64,000 bases of DNA, taken from the NCBI GenBank assembly GCA_019722365.1, contig JADFUC010002091.1, forward strand, positions 1 to 64,000. Direction: 5' to 3'. Positions 23,077-34,747 of the stretch are shown in pieces. Position 1 is the first letter of the stretch, and every line of letters begins with the position of its first letter. The notes under the pieces were generated by a model. The model searched no databases. It was given only the letters and a program-made list of their open reading frames with translations, and was not told where the DNA came from. The DNA is from Lithospermum erythrorhizon. Its lineage: Eukaryota > Streptophyta > Magnoliopsida > Boraginales > Boraginaceae. The translations under genes and the position numbers were made by a program.

Positions 23077-25112
23077 TAATTAATAATGAATTATTATTGA
23101 TTAATTAAATTTTTTTTTTGATTAAATATTAGTTAATAATTAATTAACTATTATTATTAATTAGGTATTAGGTATTAACTATTATTTTATTATATGTTCA
23201 TAAGGAACCAGAAAGTAAAGAATACAAAATAATTTTTATATTGGTTGGGTAAGATGCTTACGTTGAGTATTTAAGATAAAATTAAGCAAAAATAAAATTA
23301 ACAAGCGTGTGTTTACCATAATTCTTTGTCAAAGAAGTTGGAAGATTATTAACAAATCGTTTAAAACATACATGTTATGTACGTAGACTTTTTCTATTAT
23401 TATTTAGCATGTGTTAGTTTATGGATGTGTAAATAAACTATTTTCTTATATGAAAAGTCTTATTTTATCTCATCCTTCGACCCTACCCGATTCATCCCTC
23501 ACTACTTGTATTGCCTTAATTGGACAAATTAATAATTAATTTTGTATATAAAATTAAATTCAACTACTATTTGTGCCCATTGAAATTTAAATAATTTCCA
23601 TTAGTCCCTAAAAGAGGTAATAACTAAATGTCTAAGAGTCACGTTAATATACTACGGAGTACTTATTTAATCATCTTTCAATATTTTTAATTGGTCCATA
23701 ATTCATAGCACGACTCTAGCCACCCCACAAATAGCCAGCCTTAGATATCAAATTAAATATAATTTGTTTTTGAGTTCAACATGATAGTAAACAATTGTTT
23801 AGTATTCATTATTTAGTATCCTGATATTAAAGAATAATTACGTAATTTGTCATAAATGCTCACTATAAATTATGGCAAATAAAACTAGCCTTGTAGTTAT
23901 GGTACTTATTGTAGGTAAATAGGCTACAATATGGTTGTGGTAAATTGTGGCAAATAGCTATAAACCATATGTATTCTATATTATGGCATAAAAAGCTTGT
24001 CAGAGATTCTGATATTATATGCTACGTTGTTGACTTCACAGCATATGAAAAACAAACTAGCTTAATTGCAAGATCTAAAAAACACAAATACGTTGCTATA
24101 TATTATATAATATTGTGGTAAATTTACCATGACAGCGTAAATTAATCATGACATTTGTAATTACGGAATTTCAAAATCAACTAAAAATCAAACTTTAACC
24201 ATAATTCATCACAAAAAATTATTTGGTCTTATATTTGTGCAATCTATTAATCTCCATTAATTACCAGCAAATTCAACTAAAATCGAAAACTTTAACTACA
24301 AAATTTACCACAAAACTCAAAAAAATCACTGAAATTACGATACAAATCATGAACACTCGTCTTCACTTAACAAATTGAATTACTTGGATGAATCTATGGA
24401 GATGGGGAGAGTGCGAGAATGCGAGGGAAGAGATACTTGTGATTTTTTAAGCGTGTGTTATTTTGAAATTTAAGCACCACTATAGGGAATCTCAGAGATA
24501 TTTTGGTTGTAACGTATGTATCAAGCGATGAAATTGCCGGTAATACCAAATAATTGGAATATTCAGCACCAAAATCAATTATCTAAAAGCGAAATTTGTA
24601 TAGTAATATGATATTAATGAAGTGTTTAGTATCATAATGCTCAACTCATCAACAAGTAAACAACTTTCCCACTTTAGAAATATAAGTTGAATGATATCAA
24701 TATATCGAACTGAATGGGGTACATATATATATACATGATACGAAATAATACATTTTCCACTCAAAAGAATATTACAAATAAAATGTAACTGTATTCCGGG
24801 ATAAAAATATTGTTGGACTTCCAATTTGGTTCTTGATTACCTTTCCCAAATTAAATGAATTTTTAACAATAATAATTATATACCTAATCTCTGATATGTA
24901 AGATTTATTACTATACAAAAAAATTAAACTTAGTCCTTAAATTAAACCGTTACCACTTACCAACAACAAATCCAAAATTTATAAAAGATATATAAAAGTT
25001 AATGTTTTGAAAGATAAAAGTTTACTTTATGTGGTCCCTGTTGACTAAACCCAATCACCGCCTCACTGGCCACATTGTTGTATGCTACATTGTCAAAATA
25101 ATAATAAAATAG
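23077..25112. other. AT-rich spacer, no gene
   Basis: No gene seen. 23080-23190 is a TTAATTA-rich low-complexity stretch. 23770-24330 has recurring motifs such as GGCAAATA, GTAAATT and CATAA that suggest an old non-autonomous transposon, but no clear ends were found. Confidence 0.4.
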
Positions 25113-26256
25113 GCTTAATTTCTTTTGCTCTAAACTATAAGGGAATTTTTTAAATACCCCCCCTCTATACTATCTAATGAATTTACCCCATAATGCTTTT
25201 CAATGTGTCAATTTTACAAAAGCGTATTTTTACAAATAAAATTAATAAAAACTCATTTAATACAAGAGATAAAAGTATTATACATATATTATATTTTGGG
25301 GATATATTTAAAAACATAACATTTGGATTCTTTAATAATGCCAAAAATAATAAAACTAAAAACATCATCTTCATTGCCCTGCTCACTTTAAACCACGCGT
25401 CATAAAGCGTGCCCCCTTCACAAAAACATCCGAGGCGGCGCCACTGATCAAATACACCGGCACCCTCTCCCAATCCGCCACAACATCTCCCACCAAAATC
25501 CGCCCACTAGGAAACACGACAAAAAGGTGTTAAAAATGAAAACCCATTGGTTTATTAAGGAGGAGAAGTCGCGGTGGTACTTGGCTCTTTGCTTAACCTT
25601 TGTTCTTTCTGGTAACATTTTTAATTTTTAATTTTAATTTTTTTTTTTGCAGTTGATTCAAGATTCTTTACAAAATTTAGATTATTGATATAAATGATGC
25701 AGATAAGCGGAGATATGTGAATTTATATGAATGTGTAATAGATAAGTGATTTTTTAATTTTTTTTTTTTTGCAATTTTGATTCGAGTTTGAGATACTTTG
25801 ATTTTGCAATTGATTTGTGGATTTTGTGGTGGAATGTGATTTGATTGAGGAGTTTAGCGTTGGATATGGTGGTGATGGGACATTGATAATGTGGTGGTGG
25901 TGGGCTGAGGGGCAGCATGGATGGTATTTGGTGGATGGTGGTTGGGTGGGGTGGGGGTGGGGTGGTGTCCGATGAGGATGAAGGAGAGGAGATGGGGGTG
26001 GGAGAATGAAACTATTTTAATTTTAGTTTTGTATTTTTCAAAATATTATAGAATCGATATTATATTTATTTTCAAATATATCCTAAAATGTAATATATGT
26101 ATAATTCCATCGCTTGTATTTAAACGAGTTTTAATTAATTTTGACACAAAAAAATACATTTCGAGAGCCAGTAATGATGTGATAGAGGTAGAGGTAACCA
26201 GATAGTATGAAGGACTTTCTAACAATTCAAGCATAGTTAGGGGGCAAAAATTAAAC
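25113..26256. mobile_element. Foldback (long-inverted-repeat) element
   Basis: The two ends are inverted copies of each other. The left arm (about 25113-25330) and the reverse complement of the right arm (about 26030-26256) share ATACTATCT, GTATTTTT, TTATACATATATTA and GGATATATTT in the same order. The middle (25380-26000) is different: a GC-rich segment at 25395-25500 and a purine-rich, G-tract segment at 25850-26010. It encodes no transposase, so it is non-autonomous. No target duplication could be defined, so the edges are approximate. It lies about 0.8 kb upstream of the carbonic anhydrase promoter. Confidence 0.6.
25943..25962 (+). other. G-quadruplex-type tract
   Basis: Four G-runs of three to five Gs separated by single T residues, inside the foldback element. 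This meets the usual G3+N1-7 pattern with the shortest possible loops, a strong predicted quadruplex on the plus strand. Confidence 0.75.
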
Positions 26257-27060
26257 AATCGACAGTTCTATCCATTGCCTATCTTTTGGGTATTTATTTT
26301 GGTTGAATGAGGGGTAATTACGGTGTTCCCCCGACGCCTCTTGCTGGCTTCCCACGGCTTTTCAAGATTTCAATACACAATGTTGCCTCCTTAAATATGG
26401 GAAAGATTATTGGGATCATCTATCACCTTATAATTGTGATTGAACCATTTTTTTTTGGATCACACAACCTGAAAACGACCCTTTTTACAACTTGTAATAA
26501 TTCTAGCTTAATCGGAGTCCTAGAAGTTTATAGATTAATTAAAATTGGTATGTAATAATGACTTTTCTTTATCTATAAAATAAAAAAATATTTTTGGGAT
26601 TTTACTTAATTAAAGTTTTGAGGCTACAAATATAAATAATAAATATATGACAATTAACATCAAAACGGATCTCGTTTATAACTTTAAAAATGAAATAATA
26701 ATAATAAATTATCATTTCATATGTTAGACTACTATTGCTAAATTAATTAACGACATAATCGTTTGTCTCAAATCATATCTCAATTGCAAACTCTGTGATA
26801 CTCTAAACATTTCATGCGTGCCGCCCTATCTTTTTGGAAAACAAAATATGCACTATGATAAATGCATTAAATTAATTGTCCTAATTCATGACTCAATTCA
26901 TCATTCCTATCGTGACCCCCAATTATTTCTCCATTTTTCTTTTGCATTGAATATCATATCACAAAATAGTCAATTTCACATATGCCCCTATATCCAACTT
27001 TTGGGGTCGTGCCCATTTTCAATTCTTAACCATGGTTTGGCTCATCATTCTATCCATTAT
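26257..27060 (+). promoter_or_regulatory. Upstream region of the carbonic anhydrase gene
   Basis: No gene lies between the foldback element and the TATA box at 27068. It is AT-rich. A 26307-26555 open frame has no recognisable motif. It presumably contains the promoter; I could not identify specific light- or CO2-response elements with confidence. Confidence 0.45.
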
Positions 27061-27067
27061 TATCTCC

Positions 27068-27074
27068 TATAAAA
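27068..27074 (+). promoter_or_regulatory. TATA box of the carbonic anhydrase gene
   Basis: TATAAAA at 27068-27074 lies about 30 bp before the expected transcript start near 27100. The first exon (to 27181) ends with a good donor, CAG/GTAATT, and is non-coding. Confidence 0.65.
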
Positions 27075-27099
27075 TGCAAAACCAACTTCAAGTTGAAGC

Positions 27100-27181
27100 A
27101 CAATCTACTAGTCTATATTCTCCTATCACTATTCCAATTTGTGTTGTCTCTCAAAGGGGTTGACCACCACATTAAACACAG
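27100..27181 (+). other. Non-coding first exon of the carbonic anhydrase gene
   Basis: 5' UTR exon inferred from the TATA box (27068) and the donor at 27182 (GTAATT), spliced over a 398-nt intron to the acceptor TCTGCAG ending at 27579. After splicing, six bases precede the ATG. The transcript start is an estimate. Confidence 0.6.
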
Positions 27182-27585
27182 GTAATTAAAAGATTCCTTC
27201 TTATTTTTTTTTCCTGTTTCATCAGTATTTCACTTTTTTTCTTCTTTTCCAAATGATCATATTATATAGTCGATCCTAAATTCCTAATACCATTCTTTAA
27301 TTTTTTGTGTATCCATGTCCATGAAATGATTATATTATATATATAGTTGATACTCGATACTAACATAAGAGATGCCCTCACATAACACTGATTGGAGACA
27401 TGATATTCATATATTCGAGCATATTTAGTGTGCGGGAGAAGTCTTGGTTTGTTTAGGAATTTGTTATTTCCTTGAGAAAGCTATGCATGTGATCATTTGA
27501 TGAACTTCAAAAATGATAAAATTGGTTTTTATTTATTTATGTGGTTTGCTGAAGTGGGATAATATTCTGATATCTGCAGAGAGTA

Positions 27586-30500
27586 ATGGCAACTGAATCA
27601 TACGAGGAAGCCATTGCAGGCCTGAAGAAGCTTCTGAGGTTAGTAAGTTAGTTGGTACCTCTTTGGTACAGAATTTAATAACGGTTTTTAGTTTTTACTG
27701 TCTTTTCCATTTTTTCCTGTTCTATCATTTTTCGTGTCCAAATTTCCATTATAATCTTCTTCATTAATCTCAAAATAACAATTCATGAAAATGTGGTCCT
27801 TATATTTAATGATAGTTATCCCCGGCCCATTACTCCATTAGACACTACGGAGTACAATTTATCTCCTTTTGTACTTCATTATTGTTTTTGAAATAAAATA
27901 TTATACTGTATTATATCGGACTAAGATCATAACAAGGTATCATGAAATGAGTATGTTATAGAATTCCACATAAAGAATAAGAGGTGATTCGAACTCTCTT
28001 ATGAGTTAGTTTTTAGTTGAGGAACAAATTTAATTCCACAAACAGTTTTCGAAGTTTGGGAAATGCCAACATTTAATTCTCAAAATTTACATAAGTGCAA
28101 TGATATATAGTCCTTGAAGTTATACATTTGTTGCACAAACAATTACATGGAGCGTGCATTAGTGTTGCAATGATAGTCTACAAGTTACTTACTCACGTTA
28201 TTGAAAACAATTAAAAAAATGTCATTTGTGTAATAAAATTGTAACTTTAGGAATTACCGTTGCACTAAAGCAAACTTAAAGATTAAGCAAGTATCGACTT
28301 TTGTCAAACTTCGATGATGACTAGTGATATAACTATCTCTTTACTTATATAGAATCAAGCCTCCTTATTATGACATAATTATTTTCTACTTAGGCTTTAA
28401 GGTTAATATTGAGTTAATAATTTTTGGTTGTGTGCAGTGACAAAGGTGAGCTGGAAGAGGTGGCAGCCGCCAAGATAAAGCAGCTTACGGCTGAGCTAAG
28501 AGGTGTCGAAAACGGGTCAGCATTTGACTCGGTCCAGAGGATTAAAACCGGGTTCACCCACTTTAAGAAAGATAAATATGAGTAAGCTATATTATTATCT
28601 CATCTCACAACTTCTACCAATCTAATATTTTCATTTAGATCTGGTTACCATTTTTGACAAATGAATGGAAAGTTTGGATCTGGTTGCCATACTTGGAAGC
28701 TTCTTGGACACAAAATGTCAAAATTGAATATATTGATGGCATATGCTAATCTTGTTTGACTTGTGGGTGTGCTATTGGAAACACAAACTTTAATGATCTT
28801 GGACTATCAATTTAATTACTTCCTCCATCTCTAACATGTTATGAAATCAATACATATCGTGCGATTAACTTATCCATCATATGAAAAGGCAGGAATTTTG
28901 AAGAATCGTTAATATAACTGTTTCACATTTTTTTTTATGAACTCTTTTTGGAATTGGTAATCAGTAAATAGCTTCTTGTTTTGACTATTTGTGAATGGAT
29001 GAAATGAAGAAAAAATAAAGTGTAAGAAAGTCACTTGAATTTATATTTAAGTTTGTGCGAAATTATTTGCCTCAAATATTTAGGTATGGAGGGGGTATTA
29101 TTTGTATACTCCTTCCTTTTTTTTAATTGTCGTTTTAATCAAAGAAATTTTTTTTTATAGTTTTCGTTTTAGCATAGCATTTTTACATTTTCAATATACT
29201 TTTTGACTATTTTTTCTCTTTAAATTAACAACCAACCAATGATATTGTTTGAATTGATTGTCATTCTACATTTTCAATGTATTTTTTAACTACTTTTTCT
29301 TTTCCTTAATCCATGTGCAAATGGCTAAAACGAAAATTAAAAAAAAAACCGGATGGAATATTATATTATTCAATTTATTTTAATAGATGTTTTTGTTTTT
29401 CTATTTAATTTTGATATATTCAATTACTTTCTATTTGTTACAATAAGTATACTAATATTTATAGGATGTTACTCATAACCAATGTTGACTATAAGTTAAA
29501 ATAACGAATGGCATTGGTTCTAAGTTACTTTATTATTATTAGCTGTTAATTAAAATTCAATAATTTGCAGGAAGAACCCTGCTTTGTTTGGAGCACTTGC
29601 TAAAACACAAAGCCCCAAGGTTATTAGTACAAGGCTTTGAGAGTTTAAGAATACTAGTATTTTGGCACAATCGATACTTGTATATCATACTAATCTTAAT
29701 TTATCGAAAATGATGAAGAAATTTGTACATTATATTAGTAACTACTCTACAATAAAAAATTTAGATAGTTATTTTGTAAGTTGGTTATTAAAATTGAATG
29801 AATATGATTATAGAAGTATATTTGATATATCACAAAATATATGACACAATGTTGATAGATATAGAATATAAGAAATGTTGACTTTTGATTCACATATGAA
29901 TTCTGATGATAATTGATAATTTAGTTGAAATAATAGTCGATAATTGAAAATGCAGTTTTTGGTATTTGCATGTTCTGATTCACGAGTGTGTCCATCCCAT
30001 ATACTCAATTTTCAACCAGGGGAGGCATTCATTGTCCGTAACATTGCTAACATGGTCCCTCCTTTTGACCCGGTAATTATTTTTCTTTATTTTAATAATT
30101 CATCATTGAATCATATTGCTTTTTAAGTTATTCTTTATAATAATTTTATTAATGTTTAAATATTCCATTCTTTAATCTGCTACAGAAGAAGTACTCAGGA
30201 GCTGGGGCAGCCATTGAATATGCAGTAGTTCATCTAAAGGTGTCTATTGAACTCTATTCTTACACGTACGAAATTCAGTTCTCACCAATAAACTAATATT
30301 TGATGAATGAAGACAATATAAAAAATTAGGCGGATGAACGTCATAATTTTCATATAATAAATGAATGGTAGAATTTTAATTTCAACAGTAAACATTTATT
30401 TTTGCAAAAATATAATTTATGGCGAACGACTGTTCCTTCTTGCACCCCTTAGTTCCTCCACTACTTCTACTCGATTAGGCATTTTTCGATAAAGACTACT

Positions 30501-33500
30501 GGACCTTTATTGGGTGGAATTGGTTGTTGAAATGTAAGCATCAATGTTCCTTCCATTCCTCACTTATTTCCCTTTTGGTCATACTTTTAGAATTAATGAA
30601 CTTGTCAAGAGTAGGCTGTGTTTAGCCTGAATCGAACCTGAAAGATCATAAGATTCGGGGACTGCCTGGCACTTCTGGCTCTATGGTTCTCCTCGCCCGA
30701 TTCTACCGACCCCAAAACTATTGCTCGGCTCGAGCTCGGCGTGTTTTTTTTAAAGAATGTTCGCTCGATTTTCCGTGAGCACTGAAAAACTCGGTTCGAC
30801 CTTGATATAAAACTTGAAAAAAAATAATACACTACTAAATATTACAGTTCAGAAGACAAAAGATGGCAATACTAATGTTACTACAAATTTACAGTTCAAA
30901 ACTTCAAAATAAATAAGTTAGGCTCGCATTAAAGTCATATCACAAAAGGTCGACGCCCATGGCTGCAACAACTATGTAGATGCCATGCCAAGATACATAT
31001 CGATCGACTGGGTCGGATACGCTTATACCGCAAACAACATGGTTGCTATGCCAAAAACACGCCGGACCTATCAGACGCATATCAATATCATCGCCGCCAC
31101 AAATTCACGTAACAACAAAGTTAATACGTTAACAAATTCACAAAGATAATGAAATGAGCCAAAATCGTAATGTAACGAGCCAGAATCAAGTATTCAAGTT
31201 TTTCTAACTTTGTTTCTTCCTCGCGGCTTGCCATTGGGCCGTCTCTTGTATTTTGGCCGGGCCAGGGGTTGCACCTGTGCATTCGCTAGCTTGGGGACGC
31301 GTATACGGAACGAGTACTGCCAACCTATCGACAAAGCCTCAAAGTGAGTAGCCATTACACCTCAAACCAAAAGAAAATAATAAAAAACCGCTTTAATGTA
31401 ATAAAAATCGAGAACGAGATAATATAAAAACAATAAAACATGATCCAATTAAATTCTTACCACTAGAATTGGATTTAGGATTTGCCATATCAAATTAACT
31501 TCAAATCTAACTCAATGGATCCTCATTCTCCTAATAACCATGAAACTAATTAAAAAAAGAAAAAGAAAACTTAATATTTAAAAAGAAAAAAGTTTAACAG
31601 CTTGCATCAGCTTTGGACTTCTTATTCCATAGACTTCTCGATCCAATCACTCAAAGACAAAGAAGAACCTCACAAGGTTCTTCTCATCGGTGACTCTTCT
31701 TATCAATTATCCTTCCACCAACACTAAAGGTCGATTCAGATGAAACAGTTTGTAACGTGGAATAGATAAATGTCATTTGCCACATTAGAAAAAACTTTTC
31801 CTCATAATAAATTTTCAAGTCGGTTTTATCCTTCCCATCGACTCCGCTTCTAACATATAATCATCGTAAACCTTTTTTGCAACCTGAACTTGAGGTCAAG
31901 CTTTCAAGTACGTATCAGATGTTTCTGGCCCTTTCCCTTTCTCATCCCCATAAATGTTTGTATTAATGCTCATAGTTAACATTGAAAACTATTTAAAATG
32001 CTTCAATTCTACACTCATAGTCAATAGGATACATCGATGTACATGCAACTGATCATTTTCTCTTATTTTGTGGATTTAGAAGAGAGCCAAACAAAAGCAA
32101 CAAGTCACATTCTTCCAATACTTATCAAACTGACAGCCATTCTAACTCTGGGCTATATTCCCAGATATGCTTAACATCCACATTGTCAATCCGAACATTG
32201 ATCGCTCTTTTAATTTACCTCAACTCCACTAAAAACAACATCATATCGGGTAACATCTGGGGAAAACCTCAAGCGAATTCACACACTTCATGCACTTATC
32301 TATTCTAGACCAAGAGGGACATAATCTTACAAAGGACTCATCATCTTCAGCCAAGATTTTATGAAACATTGTCCATACTATGGGTTAAAGGTTAAGCATC
32401 ACAAAAGTTGAGTTCCATCTTAGTGTCGTTTATCCAAAACTAACTTATTTGCGCATTAACTTTAAATTCAACCTATGCTCATTGAACCGATGCCTTATTT
32501 TCAGAACTAAACAAGTATTTGACACCCTCTCTAACAACATCACAAACATGTTCAATCTCTTTCAATCCATTCCTAACCAACAAGTTAATAATATGTGCAC
32601 AACATCTCACATGAAACAGTTTGCCATTCAAAACCGTATTAGAAAACGAATTTAATCCTTTCTCAAAATGTCAATACACCGATCATTAGCACTAGTATCA
32701 TTAACTCCGTCACGTAAGCCACTTTATCACTAATTTCATAAGACTTAGCAATCCTATGTACTTCTTTTTAGCTAATGTAACACTATTTATGCTGGTGTAC
32801 ATTAACAAAGTTATAGTAATCTTTTTGTAAATTCCACTCCTATCAATGTAACGACAAGTTATTACCATATAGCCTATTCAACCCTGCATCACCAACAATG
32901 GGTGGTTAAACCAACTCTTTCAACCTTACCAATAGACCCTTAATTCTTTTCCTTTTCCTTATCAAATACAAAGAAAGATTCTTTCCTAACCATATATTTA
33001 AATATTTTCTTATAATATGGACTACATGCCTTAAGAAATTCATTAAATACCTTATGCTCAAATATCATAAAAGGATACTCATGAAAGCTAAATCATATGT
33101 GCAAAATTAAGAGTTTAACTCTTTCATAACTAAAGAAAAGCTCACCGAACTTTCCCCTTCGAAATAACTACACTATGCAATCGAGATTGTACAAGATTTA
33201 CCAGATGTTTCAAAGCAGCTTGCAACTAGATTTGGGAAAGTTTTGTCTAGTCGACACGCCGCCTAAATGTTCGCAACGAAGTCAGAAGACTCACCTTGAC
33301 AAGAAAGCCCTTTTACAACGCCGACACTTCACCTTTTTTCCCTCACTTGAAGCATAATAGATCCATATGATCCCATAATAATATCAAGCTTTCCACCCGC
33401 TTATTTAATGTAGATCACCTTTCATTAACCTCACCGTAGGCGACTCTCTCTTTATATTTCAGAATTCTCTCATTTACTTCAGCTAGAATCCACCTCTCCA

Positions 33501-34710
33501 AATACCTATCCCCAGCTCGACTAATTACCTGACTTATCGTGACTCGAATCGCACTTCATCTCATCATCATCATTTGTAGGGGGTATCTAAATTGTGGAGC
33601 AAGGCTCTAAGAATTCACAACAAAAGAAATACCCATATTAGATTATAATTTACACCAAATCAGATAAATAAATTGAAACAATAAATTAATTATAACATCT
33701 TAATTAGAAATCGTTTCAAATCAAAATCCTAATCAAACCCCCTAAATCAATTACCTAATTCAATTACCCTAATTCAATTATTTGATTAAAGTTGAACCCT
33801 AAATCAATTATCTTAATTCAATTAATCGATTAATCAAAAATCCCACTGAAACCCTAAATCAATTATCATAATTTAAAACCCCTAAATCAATTACCCTAAA
33901 TCAAAATCCTAAATCAATTACCCTAAATCAAAATTCTAAATCAAAACCCTAATTGAAACCCTAAATCAAAATCCTAAATCAAAACCCTAATTGAACCAAT
34001 AATTAAGTTCTTATTCACTTAATCGAACTCCTAACTCAAACCCCTAACTTAATTAATCAAAACCCTAAAAATCAAAACAATAAATCAAACTTAATAACAA
34101 ATCACAACTCAAAACCATACATGCAAACCGAAATTGATTATGTTATCAAAGTCAAACATAAAGGTCAAAGTCAAACGTAAAAGTCAAAGTCAATAATAGT
34201 CAAAATCATTTACCAAACCGTAATCAAACATAAAATACTAAATCGAACCTATTTACAACACAAACCCAAACATGCAAACTAAAATCGAAGTCAAATATAA
34301 AAGTCAAAGTACAAAAAAGTCAAAAGTGTTCTTGAAACCAAAAATCTGAAAACTAAAACACGTGAAATAACTCAATCGAACCTATTTATAACACAAAACC
34401 AAACATGCAAACAAAATCGCTAGCTTTAGCAAGTCAAACCAAAAGTCAACCTAGATCTAAAGTGAAATAGACACGAAAACATCTAAATCACCTTCAACTA
34501 ATGTTAAAAATGCTCTATAAAGACACGGAATCGGCTACATAAAAGTGGAAGTAGGTGATCGTGGACAAAACTTAGAGAGAAAAATGAGAGATTTAAACGC
34601 AGAGAAAAGAATTTATGAATGAAGAGATTTAGACAATTGACAGTTTAAGCGATATTTAAATTGACCATACGACGGGTCGATGGACCATATGTAATTAAGA
34701 CCATAAGTGA

Positions 34711-34747
<37 letters not shown>

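Noticed and set aside
25183..25473. 96-codon minus-strand ORF and its plus-strand partner
   Set aside because: They lie across the arm and GC-rich part of the foldback element; no family motif. Kept only as possible captured sequence.
27100..27585. Possible chloroplast transit peptide for the carbonic anhydrase
   Set aside because: The upstream exon has an in-frame TAA 15 bases before the ATG, and no Ser/Ala-rich coding exon with a donor was seen upstream.
33720..34080. Interstitial telomere array
   Set aside because: CCCTAAA words are frequent but not head-to-tail; they are mixed with TCAATTA and lie within a hAT element.
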